Shown: piece by piece, positions 43,444 through 51,832 of the stretch | How positions within the stretch are numbered: the stretch's first letter is position 1 | Layout of the letters: each line of letters opens with the position of its first letter | Assembly: GCF_007989805.1 (NCBI RefSeq) | Contig: NZ_BJUB01000012.1 | Location: 1 to 64,000, forward strand | Direction of reading: 5' to 3' | Length of the DNA: 64,000 nt | From: Cellulomonas xylanilytica | GTDB lineage: Bacteria > Actinomycetota > Actinomycetes > Actinomycetales > Cellulomonadaceae | Made by a program: the position numbers and the translations under genes | The notes under the pieces: generated by a model | The model's input: only the letters and a program-made list of their open reading frames with translations | Database searches by the model: none | What the model was told of the DNA's origin: nothing

Positions 43444-44333
43444 AGCAGCCGCCCGCCGGTCACCGCGATGCGGTCGCCGGTCACGTAGCTGGACTCCTGC
43501 GAGGCCAGGTACACGTACGCGGGGGCCAGCTCGGCGGGCTGCCCGGCGCGGCCCAGGGGCGTCTCGGAGCCGAACTGGTCGACCTTCTCCTCGTCCATCG
43601 TCGCGGGGATCAGCGGGGTCCAGATCGGCCCCGGGCAGACCGCGTTGACCCGGATGCCCTTCTCGCCGAGCTGCTGTGCGAGGCCCCTCGTGAAGTTGAG
43701 GATCCCGGCCTTGCTCGTGGCGTAGTCGAGCAGCTGCGGGCTCGGCTGGGTCGCCTGGATGGAGCTCGTGTTGATGATCGAGCTGCCCGGCTCCATGTGC
43801 GGCACGGCTGCCTTGGTCAGCCAGAACATGGCGTAGATGTTGGTCTTGAGGACCCGGTCCAGCTGCTCGGTGCTGATGCCGAGCAGGCCGTCCTCCTGGG
43901 CCATCTGGTACGCGGCGTTGTTGACCAGGATGTCGATGCCGCCGAGCTCCTTGACGGCCGTGTCGACGATCGCCTGGCAGTGCTGCTCCTCGCGGATGTC
44001 GCCCGGGACGGTGACGGCCTTGCGGCCGGCGGACTCGACGAGCCGCACGGTCTCCTGGGCGTCCTCCTCCTCCTCGGGAAGGTAGGAGATCACCACGTCG
44101 GCGCCCTCGCGCGCGAAGGCCAGCGCCACCGCGCGGCCGATGCCGGAGTCGGCGCCCGTGATGATCGCTCTCTTGTCCTGGAGCCGCTCGGCGCCGCGGT
44201 ACGACTGTTCTCCGTGGTCGGGCTCGTGCGACATCTGGTCGGTCAGCCCGGGGTGCGGGATCTGCTCGGCGGTCTGCGCGTCGGCGTCCGGGTGCTGGGT
44301 TCGGGGGTCCTGGGGAGTCGTCTGGTCGCTCAT
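43440..44333 (-). CDS. SDR-family oxidoreductase (YhdF/YhxC-like)
   Basis: A 297-residue short-chain dehydrogenase with a 45-residue N-terminal extension rich in Gln, His and Pro, then TGADSGIGRAV, NNAAYQ, the Ser of NTSSIQ and the YATSK catalytic pair. The extension and sequence match the general-stress SDR group (glucose or aldehyde reductases). It converges on the UDG gene with a four-base overlap at the stops and diverges from the GH113-like gene. Confidence 0.9.
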   Translation of the reverse strand: MSDQTTPQDPRTQHPDADAQTAEQIPHPGLTDQMSHEPDHGEQSYRGAERLQDKRAIITGADSGIGRAVALAFAREGADVVISYLPEEEEDAQETVRLVESAGRKAVTVPGDIREEQHCQAIVDTAVKELGGIDILVNNAAYQMAQEDGLLGISTEQLDRVLKTNIYAMFWLTKAAVPHMEPGSSIINTSSIQATQPSPQLLDYATSKAGILNFTRGLAQQLGEKGIRVNAVCPGPIWTPLIPATMDEEKVDQFGSETPLGRAGQPAELAPAYVYLASQESSYVTGDRIAVTGGRLL

Positions 44334-44402
44334 TCATCCATGTTCCGCAGTCCACGCCGGAGCGCCACTGGAACGGCTTTGTTCATGCGTCGAAGAAAGT
44401 CG

Positions 44403-44408
44403 TACGCT
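44403..44408 (+). promoter_or_regulatory. -10 box of GH113-like gene, probable leaderless start
   Basis: TACGCT, seven bases before GTG 44416; TTGTTC at 44379-44384 (18-base spacer) is a possible -35. Confidence 0.5.
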
Positions 44409-44415
44409 AGGCGTC

Positions 44416-45366
44416 GTGATCACCGGAGATGACTACGTGGCCGGCATGACCTGGGGCTGGACCGGCGTGCGAGGGACCTGGGGTGGCCCGGACGCCGAGC
44501 GGTCGATGGACCTCATGGTCGAGCGCCTCGGCGTGACCTGGACCGCCATCTCGTTCGGCGCCCTGCAGGACACCGCCCAGTCGACGCAGATCCACTTCCG
44601 CGACGAGCCGACCGTCACCGACGACGAGGTCCGGTGGGCCGTCCGGCAGGCGAAGGCACGCGGGCTGAAGGTCTGCCTGAAGCCGGTCGTGAACGTCCGC
44701 AACGGCACCTGGCGCGCGCACATCAACTTCTTCGACCACGACGTCCCGCCCGAGCCCAAGTGGTCCGAGTGGTTCGCCGGCTACACCGAGTTCATCGTCC
44801 ACCACGCCCGTATCGCCGCCGAGGAGGGTGCGGAGATGCTGTGCATCGGCTGCGAGATGGTGCAGACGGACCGCCGCGAGGTCGAGTGGCGCGCCCTGAT
44901 CGCCGAGGTCCGCGCCGTCTACGACGGCCTGGTCACCTACAACTGCGACAAGTACCAGGAGGACCACGTCGGGTGGTGGGACGCGGTCGACGTCATCTCG
45001 TCGTCCGGCTACTACCCGGTCGACGACTGGGAGAACCAGCTCGACCGCATCGAGCCCGTCGTCGCTGCCGCCGGCAAGCCGTTCTTCTTCATGGAGGCCG
45101 GCTGCCCCAGCCGCGTCGGCTCCCCCGCGCTGCCCAACGACTGGAACCTGCGCGGCGCCCCCTCCGAGCAGGCTCAGGTCGACTGGTACCAGGCCGCGTT
45201 CGGGGCGTGCGCGGAGCGCGACTGGGTCCGCGGCTTCATGCTCTGGGACTGGCCCGCCCGGTTGTACGACGAGGCCACCGCGAGCACGAACGACGACTAC
45301 TGCATGTTCGGCAAGGCCGCGGAGACCGTGGTCCGCGACGCCTACGCAGCAGCGCTGACCCGGTAG
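44416..45366 (+). CDS. GH113-like beta-mannanase-type glycoside hydrolase
   Basis: A 316-residue TIM-barrel protein without a signal peptide, so cytoplasmic. CIGCEMVQTD gives the acid/base Glu and FFMEAGCPS the nucleophile Glu, in the spacing of GH113 beta-1,4-mannanases. GLKVCLKPVVNVRNGTWRAH and GFMLWDWPA also fit the family. It may act on short manno-oligosaccharides taken up by the cell. Confidence 0.85.
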   Translation: MITGDDYVAGMTWGWTGVRGTWGGPDAERSMDLMVERLGVTWTAISFGALQDTAQSTQIHFRDEPTVTDDEVRWAVRQAKARGLKVCLKPVVNVRNGTWRAHINFFDHDVPPEPKWSEWFAGYTEFIVHHARIAAEEGAEMLCIGCEMVQTDRREVEWRALIAEVRAVYDGLVTYNCDKYQEDHVGWWDAVDVISSSGYYPVDDWENQLDRIEPVVAAAGKPFFFMEAGCPSRVGSPALPNDWNLRGAPSEQAQVDWYQAAFGACAERDWVRGFMLWDWPARLYDEATASTNDDYCMFGKAAETVVRDAYAAALTR

Positions 45367-45417
45367 ACGCGGTCAGCGCGCGAGGCTCTCCAGCTCCTTC
45401 GACCTCCGCCGCGCGTC

Positions 45418-45483
45418 TCAGGGCCGGTCGAACCACTCCTGGCCGGCGTCCCACCACACCTCGACCGGGTCGGGCAGCCTCAC
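45418..45483 (-). CDS. 21-codon ORF coupled to the DUF2510-type gene
   Basis: A GTG overlapping the DUF2510 gene stop (GTGA) opens a 21-residue [24 protein letters not shown]. All its internal codons end in G or C, like real genes here, and the Trp-rich sequence is unlike a random frame. It is either a coupled small protein or the C-terminal tail of the previous protein separated by a frameshift. Confidence 0.45.
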   Translation of the reverse strand: MRLPDPVEVWWDAGQEWFDRP

Positions 45484-45860
45484 GACGACGCGCTGACGAG
45501 GTAGAGGACCCCGACGACGCAGCCGAGCACGCCCGCGACCACGGCGAACCAGGCACGTCCCGACCCACGACCACCGACGCGCGCCTGCCGCAGCCCGAGC
45601 ACACCCAGCACGATCGCCACCGGCGCGAGCGGCCAGACGAAGAGCGCGACGAGCCCGAGGTACCCGGCCAGGACCGACTGCCACGAGCGGCCGACGGGAA
45701 GCACCCAGTGCAAGGCCTCGTCCTGCGCGGTCTCGTGCGCGGCGGGCGCAGGCGTCCACACGGTCGTCGGCGCCGTGTGCGGCGTCCAGCTCGCGCCGTC
45801 GAACCACCGCAGCACGCCGGGGGTCACGCGGTCGTCGTACCAGCCGGCGGGGATCGTCAC
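45480..45860 (-). CDS. DUF2510/DUF4190-type small membrane protein
   Basis: A 126-residue protein. The N-terminal [24 protein letters not shown] is the DUF2510 motif (a short WW-like extracytoplasmic or cytoplasmic tag common in actinobacteria). Two membrane helices follow ([20 protein letters not shown] and [20 protein letters not shown]). GTG start overlaps the stop of the upstream RDD gene, so the two form an operon. Confidence 0.82.
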   Translation of the reverse strand: MTIPAGWYDDRVTPGVLRWFDGASWTPHTAPTTVWTPAPAAHETAQDEALHWVLPVGRSWQSVLAGYLGLVALFVWPLAPVAIVLGVLGLRQARVGGRGSGRAWFAVVAGVLGCVVGVLYLVSASS

Positions 45861-46660
45861 CGGACGACGACCGACTTCACGATCTTGTCCGACAGCGTCT
45901 GCCGCTTGCCGTCCCACAGCGGCATCAGGTAGCCGATGTAGAGGATCCCGTCGACGTAGTGCGCGAGGTCGCGGAGGAACGCCATCCCCACCCCGATGGG
46001 TGCGCCGGTGACGTCACCCTGCAGGGTCAGCCCGACCACCTTCTTGCCCCAGGACTGGCCCGTCCGGCCGGCGTGGACCCAGCGGTTCCAGCCCCAGAGG
46101 GCGAGGCTCGCGGTCACGCCGACCAACGCCACGAGCGAGCCGATGGCGGTGGGCTGGTCCGTGGGGTAGCCGTAGCGGTCGAAGCCCGGCTGCGACGTCG
46201 CCGACATGTACGCCAGGCCGATCAGGTACGGGAGCAGCGCCAGCGAGTCGAGCAGGTAGGCGCCCACCCGCTGGCCCCAGGACGCGTACGTGAACACGCC
46301 GAACCCCGGGTACCCGCGGTCGGCGTAGGTGGGGACGCCGTAGACGGGTGCCCCGTAGGCCGGGGCGCCGAACGGAGGCGGCGTCCCGTACGCCGGCGCG
46401 GCCGCCGCGGCGGGGGCGTACGCGGGCGTCGGCTGCCCGTACGCAGGCTGGCCGTAGGCGGGCTGGCCGTACGCGGGCTGGCCGTACGCGGGCTGGCCGT
46501 ACGCGGGCTGGCCGTAGGCGGGCTCGCCGTAGGCCGGCTGGCCGTAGGGCGGCGGGCTCGGCTGCGTGAACGGGCTCGCGGCGTCCTGGCCGGACGGGTC
46601 CGGCGCCCCGGGGGTCCAGCTGGCGGCCGGGCGCTGCGAGTACGGGTCCTGCGTGCTCAA
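45857..46660 (-). CDS. RDD-family membrane protein with YGQPA repeats
   Basis: A 267-residue protein. The start codon appears to be TTG (46660), with AGGAG five bases upstream. Residues about 35-120 are a Pro/Tyr/Ala-rich tail with eight tandem YGQPA-type units. The RDD domain follows ([20 protein letters not shown] with Arg and Asp, a middle helix, and [16 protein letters not shown]). RDD proteins are membrane proteins of uncertain, possibly transport, function. Confidence 0.9.
   Translation of the reverse strand: MSTQDPYSQRPAASWTPGAPDPSGQDAASPFTQPSPPPYGQPAYGEPAYGQPAYGQPAYGQPAYGQPAYGQPAYGQPTPAYAPAAAAAPAYGTPPPFGAPAYGAPVYGVPTYADRGYPGFGVFTYASWGQRVGAYLLDSLALLPYLIGLAYMSATSQPGFDRYGYPTDQPTAIGSLVALVGVTASLALWGWNRWVHAGRTGQSWGKKVVGLTLQGDVTGAPIGVGMAFLRDLAHYVDGILYIGYLMPLWDGKRQTLSDKIVKSVVVR
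46431..46550. repeat. 15-bp coding tandem repeat
   Basis: Eight near-identical 15-base units encode YGQPA in the RDD protein's N-terminal tail. Copy number may vary between strains. Confidence 0.85.
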
Positions 46661-46753
46661 GGGGTCTCCTGTTTTCCGGCGCAGCGGAAGGGGCCGCCGA
46701 CGAGGGTGTGCCTCCCCATCGACACGACCGGCCGGCCGGTTGAGCCCTGGCGG

Positions 46754-47785
46754 TCAGGCGGCTGCGACGAGCGCCGACTCGATCGCCCCGAGGTAGCGCT
46801 GCGCGTCCGCCGTCCAGGTGGCCCGCGTCGCGGCGGCCTGCCGCCGGTGCACCGGGACGCGCACGCGGTAGGTGACCCGTGCGCCGCCCGGGATCGGCTC
46901 GACGCGGAGCTCGCGCTCCCAGGCGTGCTCGGCGACGACGGACAACGACCGGCTCACGACGGACCGGCCGGCCTCCTGACCGACGACCTGCTGGAACGTC
47001 GCGGCACGCCCGCCGTCGGAGGTCGCGGCGATCACGCACACCAGCTCGCCGGGCTCGGCCTGCGGCGACCCGGGGACCGTGAAGCTGGTCGCGGTCGGGT
47101 CCGCCGACTCGAGCGCGACGCTCCGGGCGGCCCGCACGTGCGCCCACGCGACGTCCACCGGGATCCGCAGGTCGGCGCTGACGCTGACCTCGACGTCCAC
47201 GAGCGCGCTGCGGTCGTCGCAGGAGGTCACGAAAGGCACGGTGTCCTCCGCCGGCGCGTCTCCGTCGAGCACTGCGGCGATGCGGGCGACGTGCCCGGCG
47301 ACGTTCCGCTGCACGAGCGCCTGGACCTGCGCGGCCACGGGCTGCTGCGTCTCGACGGCGGCCTCCCAGGTCAGCAGCCCGTCGGCGACCGTCACCGTCT
47401 CCAGGTGCCGGAACCCGAGGCTCAGGGCGCGCCCGGCGAACCGGACGCCCTCGACCCGCTCGACCACCTGGAGCAGGTGTCCCGCCCAGGACCCGTCCGG
47501 GCGCCTCAGCACCGTGCACCGCAGCTCACCGACGGCACCGGCGGGGGTCCCCGGCACCACGAAGGTGCGCACGTGCGACGGTCCGACGACGGCCGCGTCG
47601 TTGCCGGTGTCGCCGACGAGCGACCAGATCGTGGCCGCCGAGGCCGGCAGCGCCACCTGCTCGCGCACGCGGACCTGCACCAGCGGAAGCCGCTGGACCG
47701 CGCGCAGCCGCTGGTCGTCGCGCCACCTCTCGACGGCCGCCCGGCCCCGGTCGATCCACTCGTCCATCCTCAAGGTGTCGACCAC
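46754..47785 (-). CDS. Tandem SRPBCC (START-like) domain protein
   Basis: A 343-residue soluble protein with two SRPBCC domains: one at about 38-180 (VREQVALPASAATIWSLVGD, VERVEGVRFAGRALS) and one at about 195-335 (VSVSADLRIPVDVAWAHVRA, VVAEHAWERELRVEPIPGG). These fold into lipid- or ligand-binding cavities. The ligand is unknown. It starts nine bases after the HNH stop, so it is co-transcribed with that gene. Confidence 0.8.
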   Translation of the reverse strand: MVDTLRMDEWIDRGRAAVERWRDDQRLRAVQRLPLVQVRVREQVALPASAATIWSLVGDTGNDAAVVGPSHVRTFVVPGTPAGAVGELRCTVLRRPDGSWAGHLLQVVERVEGVRFAGRALSLGFRHLETVTVADGLLTWEAAVETQQPVAAQVQALVQRNVAGHVARIAAVLDGDAPAEDTVPFVTSCDDRSALVDVEVSVSADLRIPVDVAWAHVRAARSVALESADPTATSFTVPGSPQAEPGELVCVIAATSDGGRAATFQQVVGQEAGRSVVSRSLSVVAEHAWERELRVEPIPGGARVTYRVRVPVHRRQAAATRATWTADAQRYLGAIESALVAAA

Positions 47786-47794
47786 CTGGAGCCG

Positions 47795-48240
47795 CTACTT
47801 GAGCAGCTCCAGGTGCGTCGGCACCCGCGGCTCGACGCGCAGCCGCATCCCGGCCTCCTCGGGGGTGCGGTCGCGCTTGCGGTGGTTGCAGTGGGCGCAC
47901 GCGGCGACCGTGTTGAGCCACGAGCTGGCGCCGCCGCGGCTGCGAGGAACCACGTGGTCGACGGTCAGCGCGCCGCTGGTGCCGCAGTACGCGCACCGGT
48001 GGCCGTCGCGTGCGAGCATCCCGGCGCGGGACCACGTCGGGACGCCGGTGCGGTGCCGCCAGCGCATCTGCACGTAGCGGACCAGGCGCAGCACGGCGGG
48101 CAGCGGTACGGGCCGAACGTGCGGCCGTCGACGGCCTCCTCGACGACGGCGACGCGGCGGTGCAGCATGCGGACGGCGTGCGCGAGCGAGACGCGCTGGA
48201 GGGGCTCGTAGCCCGCGTCGAGGACGAGTACTCCCGCCAT
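47795..48240 (-). pseudogene. HNH endonuclease gene with one-base frameshift
   Basis: The N-terminal part starts at ATG 48240 (GAGAGG eight bases upstream): MAGVLVLDAGYEPLQRVSL through DGRTFGPY. The reading then continues one frame away as LPAVLRLVRYVQMRW and the HNH part: CAYCG, DHVVPRSRGG, CAHCN. Family members normally run FGPYPLPAVLRLVRYV without a break. One extra C after the TAC codon at about 48105-48107 restores a 148-residue protein. The gene is either inactive or the read lost a base. The HNH residues are all present. It lies 16 bases after tRNA-Arg. Confidence 0.8.
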
Positions 48241-48256
48241 CGTCGCAACCTCTCGG

Positions 48257-48333
48257 TGGTGCCCCACGCTGGAGTCGAACCAGCAGCCTCCGGCGTCGTA
48301 GGCCGGCACTCTGTCCTGTTGAGCTAGCGGGGC
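48257..48333 (-). tRNA. tRNA-Arg(ACG)
   Basis: A full 77-base cloverleaf including encoded CCA. The acceptor stem GCCCCGC pairs with GUGGGGC (one G-U). D stem is GCUC/GAGU with GG in the loop. The anticodon stem CCGGC/GCCGG carries loop CUACGAC, giving anticodon ACG. T arm is GCUGG UUCGACU CCAGC and the discriminator is A. It reads CGN arginine codons. Confidence 0.93.
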
Positions 48334-48344
48334 GGGTGGATGGG

Positions 48345-48415
48345 TGGTCGCGAGCGGAGGAGTCGAACCTCCCGGGGCGAGCCCGTCGTGGACCCGCCGG
48401 CGACCTGCGCCCGCG
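48345..48415 (-). ncRNA. Unusual tRNA-like element with intact T arm and acceptor
   Basis: The 3' half is a good tRNA: T arm GGAGG UUCGACU CCUCC, acceptor strand GCUCGCG, discriminator A and encoded CCA. A 5' strand CGCGGGC at 48409-48415 can pair with it (one G-U). Between them are only 36 bases; an anticodon-like hairpin GGGUC-CACGACG-GGCUC is possible, but base 33 would be A rather than U and no D arm is clear. It is either a decayed tRNA or an attachment-site remnant. It lies 12 bases from tRNA-Arg on the same strand. Confidence 0.4.
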
Positions 48416-48463
48416 GGGACCAGGGTGCGGTCCGGGCGGGCGGTCCGGCCAGTGATTTCCTGG

Positions 48464-49204
48464 TCAGTCCAGCGTGATGCGCAGGCCGACGCCCGCTGCC
48501 GCCGTGGCGATCGTGACGTCGAAGAACCGGGAGCGGTCCTCCGCGACGCGGTGCAGGTGGCCGAACAGCTCGACGGAGATCGCGCCGACGAGGGACGTGA
48601 ACAGCGTCGCCGACCGGATCGCGATGCGGGCCACGTCGTCGGGCACGGTCGCCGGGTCGGTGTAGCCGGCGGTGGCGAACGCCTCGGGCGCCATCCGGCC
48701 GGCGGGGTCGAAGTCGGGTCCGGCCGGGTCGAGCACGCCGTCGCGGTCCGCGTCCATGAGCAGGCCGATGATGACGCCCCACATCCGCACGGCGGGGCGC
48801 ACCGTGTCGTCGGGGGCGCGGTAGCCGCGGACCGGCGTGCCGTAGATCAGCTCGAAGGAGTACGGCTGGTCGAGGGCCCACCGCCGCACGGCGCGCGCGA
48901 CCTCCAGCCACGTCTGCGCCGGTCCCGCGTCGCTGGTCCGGGCCACGGTCTCCGCGACCTCACCGACGGCGTCGTACGTCTCGATGATCAGCAGCGTCAG
49001 CAGCGCGTCGCGTGAGGGGACGTAGCGGTAGACCGCCGACGACGCCATCCCGAGGTCGCGTGCGACGGCCCGCAGGCTCAGCGCTGCGGAGCCCTCGCTC
49101 TCGAGGCGTGCGCGCGCGGCGGCGAGCAGCTCGGACATGACCTCGGCCCGCGCCCGGTCGCGGGCGGTGGTCGGGACGCGCGGGGCTGCCGTCTGCTCGG
49201 TCAC
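48464..49204 (-). CDS. TetR/AcrR-family regulator
   Basis: A 246-residue regulator starting at GTG 49204. The N-terminal HTH has LLAAARARLESEGSAALSLRAVARDLGMASSAVYRYVPSRDALLTLL. The C-terminal domain resembles the WHG group (RWALDQPYSFELIYGTPV). It is divergent from an NAD-dependent epimerase gene, with repeated palindromes between them, so it likely represses that gene and itself. Confidence 0.92.
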   Translation of the reverse strand: MTEQTAAPRVPTTARDRARAEVMSELLAAARARLESEGSAALSLRAVARDLGMASSAVYRYVPSRDALLTLLIIETYDAVGEVAETVARTSDAGPAQTWLEVARAVRRWALDQPYSFELIYGTPVRGYRAPDDTVRPAVRMWGVIIGLLMDADRDGVLDPAGPDFDPAGRMAPEAFATAGYTDPATVPDDVARIAIRSATLFTSLVGAISVELFGHLHRVAEDRSRFFDVTIATAAAGVGLRITLD

Positions 49205-49238
49205 GGTCGTCAGTGTGCCCTCTCCGCGACGGAACTGC

Positions 49239-49302
49239 GAGCACTGCTCTTGTTTTCTCGACCACGGCGTGCGAGCATCGCTCACAAGAGAGAGCACCGC
49301 TC
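49239..49302. promoter_or_regulatory. Three copies of GAGCANNGCTC, candidate TetR operators
   Basis: GAGCACTGCTC (49239-49249), GAGCATCGCTC (49273-49283) and GAGCACCGCTC (49292-49302) lie between the divergent TetR and epimerase genes. Confidence 0.65.
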
Positions 49303-49326
49303 TCGTTTCGCATCGAGGAGCTCCCC

Positions 49327-50256
49327 GTGTCCCGTCACGTCATCGTCGGCAAGGGTGCCATCGGCACCACGCTGGCCCACCTGCTCGCCGACGACGGAGC
49401 CGACGTGCTGGTGCTCAGCCGGTCCGGCGGCACCTCCTCCGGCCGCATCACCCACCGCGCCGTCGACGCGACGGACGTCGCCGCGCTGACCGCCGCCACG
49501 CGCGGGGCCGACGTCGTCTACAACTGCGCCGCCCCGCCGTACCACCGCTGGACCACCGACTGGCCCCCGCTGTGGTCGGCCATGCTCGACTCGGCCGCCG
49601 AGACCGGCGCCGTGCTGGTCTCCGTCGGCAACCTCTACGGCTACGCGACGCACGGCGCCGTGATGACCGAGGAGACCCCGCTCGACAGCACGGAGCGCAA
49701 GGGCCGGGTCCGCGCGCAGATGTGGCGTGACGCCGAGGCCCGGCACCGCGCCGGCGACCTGCGGGTCACCGAGGTCCGCGCCGCCGACTACTTCGGACCG
49801 CTCGCCGACTCGCAGGCCATGGCCGGCCCACGGTTCCTCGACCCGCTGCTCGCCGGCAAGGTCGTGCGGACGGTCGTCGCCGTCGACCAGCCGCACAGCT
49901 GGACGTACCTGCCCGACCTCGCCCGCGCGCTCGTCGCCGCCGGCCGGACACCCGAGGCATGGGGGCACGCCTGGCACGTCCCCACCGCGGAGCCGCTCAC
50001 CATGCTGGAGCTGGGTCAGCGGTTCGCCGCAGGCCACCCGGCGCCCCGGATCAGGCCGATGCCGGCCGCGGCGGTGCGCGCGCTCGGCCTCGTGTCGCCG
50101 CTGCTCCGGGAGGTCGCCGCCGTGTCCGACCACTTCACGCAGCCGTACGTCATGGACACCGCGGCGTCCTCGCGGGTGCTCGGCCTCGTCGCCACCCCGT
50201 GGGACGTCGCGATCGCCGGGACGCTCGGCCGGTCGGCTGTCGGAGGTCGGGCGTAG
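49327..50256 (+). CDS. NAD-dependent epimerase/dehydratase-like protein
   Basis: A 309-residue extended SDR. It begins VSRHVIVGKGAIGTTLAHLL, where GKGAIG is the nucleotide-binding Gly-rich loop, and continues VYNCAAPPYHRW, VSVGNLYGYA (the SDR Tyr is in NLYGY) and HSWTYLPDLARALVAAG. GTG 49327 has GAGGAG upstream. Likely under TetR control; the substrate is unknown. Confidence 0.88.
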   Translation: MSRHVIVGKGAIGTTLAHLLADDGADVLVLSRSGGTSSGRITHRAVDATDVAALTAATRGADVVYNCAAPPYHRWTTDWPPLWSAMLDSAAETGAVLVSVGNLYGYATHGAVMTEETPLDSTERKGRVRAQMWRDAEARHRAGDLRVTEVRAADYFGPLADSQAMAGPRFLDPLLAGKVVRTVVAVDQPHSWTYLPDLARALVAAGRTPEAWGHAWHVPTAEPLTMLELGQRFAAGHPAPRIRPMPAAAVRALGLVSPLLREVAAVSDHFTQPYVMDTAASSRVLGLVATPWDVAIAGTLGRSAVGGRA

Positions 50257-50267
50257 CGTCGGGTCCC

Positions 50268-51092
50268 ATGAGGTTCGGAGTCACCGCGTCGTGCGGCTCA
50301 GCTGCCCAGAACATCGAGATGGCCGTCGCGGCGGAGGAGTCCGGCTGGGACGCGTTCATGGCGTGGGACGGCATCAGCGTCGGGCCCATGGACACGTTCG
50401 ACCCGTGGACCGTGCTCGGTGCCGCTGCGGTGCGGACCAGCCGCATCACGCTCGGCGCCATGGTGTTCTCGCTGCCGCGGCGCAAGCCGTGGGAGGTCGC
50501 GCGCCAGGCGCTGACGGTCGACCACCTGTCCGGCGGCCGGCTGGTCCTGCCGGTCGGGCTGGGGGCGGTCGACGACGGTGCGTACAGCCGCGTCTCCGGC
50601 GAGACCACCGACGTCAGGCAACGGGCCGCCCTGCTCGACGACTCGCTCGCGATCCTCGACCTCGCCTGGACCGGCGAGAAGTTCAGCTACGCCGGGACGC
50701 ACCACCAGGTCACCGACCTCGAGTTCCGGCCGCGCCCGGTGCACGGCACCATCCCCGTCTGGGTCATCGGCGCCTGGTTCGCGCCCCGGTCGATGGGACG
50801 AGCGGTCACGCGCGACGGGGTCATCGCCGTGCGGCGCGAGGACGGCTTCGACCCGTTGAAGCCCGAGGAGTGGCGGTCCGTGCGGACCTGGGTGGACGAG
50901 CACAGCGACGGCCGGCCGGTCGAGCTGGTCGCCGAGGGCGTCCTCCCGGCCGACCGGGCCGAGGCGGCAGACCGGATCGCCGCGCTCGAGGACGCCGGCG
51001 TCACCTGGTGGATCGACTCCAACTGGAACTTCGAAACCGTCACCCCCGACGGCCTCCTCGACCGGATCCGCCAGGGACCGCTGCCCGCGTGA
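50268..51092 (+). CDS. LLM-class flavin-dependent oxidoreductase
   Basis: A 274-residue luciferase-like TIM barrel: AEESGWDAFMAWDGI, TLGAMVFSLPRRKPWEVARQ, LTVDHLSGGRLVLPVGLGA, IPVWVIGAWF. It probably uses FMN or F420. A TAGCGT eight bases before ATG includes the preceding stop codon, so a leaderless start is uncertain. It is followed by an overlapping GNAT gene. Confidence 0.9.
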   Translation: MRFGVTASCGSAAQNIEMAVAAEESGWDAFMAWDGISVGPMDTFDPWTVLGAAAVRTSRITLGAMVFSLPRRKPWEVARQALTVDHLSGGRLVLPVGLGAVDDGAYSRVSGETTDVRQRAALLDDSLAILDLAWTGEKFSYAGTHHQVTDLEFRPRPVHGTIPVWVIGAWFAPRSMGRAVTRDGVIAVRREDGFDPLKPEEWRSVRTWVDEHSDGRPVELVAEGVLPADRAEAADRIAALEDAGVTWWIDSNWNFETVTPDGLLDRIRQGPLPA

Positions 51093-51817
51093 GCGCGACC
51101 GTCGCCGACTGCGAGCGCGTCCAGACCAGCTGGTTCCAGCTCCGGTCCGAGGTGCTCGGCGTGGACGCGTGGGAGGACACCGGACTCGTCTGGGCCAACG
51201 GCGACCTGATGTTCCCGCAGGTCATCGACCCGGCTGCGCTCGCCCGCGGCGTCGAGCGCTCCCGCGCCGGCGGGACCACCGTCGTCGGCGCGTGGCTCGG
51301 CCTCGACGTCGACCCGAGCCCGCTCGCCGCGGCGGGGTTCGAGAGGGGCTGGTCACCCTGGTGGATGGCCGGCCCGACCGACCTGGGCGGCCTCCCGGCG
51401 GACCCCCGGGTCCAGCTGCAGGAGCACACCACCGACTACGTCGGCGAGCACGCGCCCTACGCGGAGACGCTCGCGATGGCCCGGCTCCGGCCGTCCCGCG
51501 CCTGGTACGCGGCCGCCTACGCCGAGGGCCGGTTCGCAGGGCGGGCCTGGTCCCACCGCGTCGAGGAGCTCGCGGGAGTGTTCGACGTCGACGTCTGGCA
51601 GCCGTTCCAGCGGCGTGGACTGGGTGCCGGACTGATGCGGGCGGTCTGCGCCGCGGCAGCGGACGCCGGAGCCCGGGACGTCGTGCTCAACTCCACGCCG
51701 ACCGGCGTCCGGCTCTACGAGAAGTGCGGTCTGGAGCGCATCGGGACGGGCATCACGTGGTGGCTGCATCCGCCCACCGTCCCCGGAGCCGCGCTCGGTG
51801 CGTCACACTCTCCGTAG
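51089..51817 (+). CDS. GNAT-family N-acetyltransferase
   Basis: A 242-residue protein with an N-terminal unassigned half and a C-terminal GNAT fold: GVFDVDVWQPFQRRGLGAGL (acetyl-CoA loop QRRGLG) and LNSTPTGVRLYEKCGLERIG. GTG start overlaps the LLM stop (GTGA), so the two are coupled. Confidence 0.88.
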   Translation: MSATVADCERVQTSWFQLRSEVLGVDAWEDTGLVWANGDLMFPQVIDPAALARGVERSRAGGTTVVGAWLGLDVDPSPLAAAGFERGWSPWWMAGPTDLGGLPADPRVQLQEHTTDYVGEHAPYAETLAMARLRPSRAWYAAAYAEGRFAGRAWSHRVEELAGVFDVDVWQPFQRRGLGAGLMRAVCAAAADAGARDVVLNSTPTGVRLYEKCGLERIGTGITWWLHPPTVPGAALGASHSP

Positions 51818-51832
51818 AGACGAAGGAGCACC

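Noticed and set aside
44407..44967. Minus-strand ORF opposite the GH113-like gene
   Set aside because: Its residues mirror the antisense of catalytic regions; no motif and no ribosome site.
46431..46550. CRISPR-like periodic repeat
   Set aside because: Units are 15 bases without spacers and encode the YGQPA tail of the RDD protein.
45959..48211. Plus-strand ORF of 750 codons across the RDD, SRPBCC and HNH genes
   Set aside because: It crosses three real minus-strand genes and is low-complexity Arg/Gly/Val sequence.
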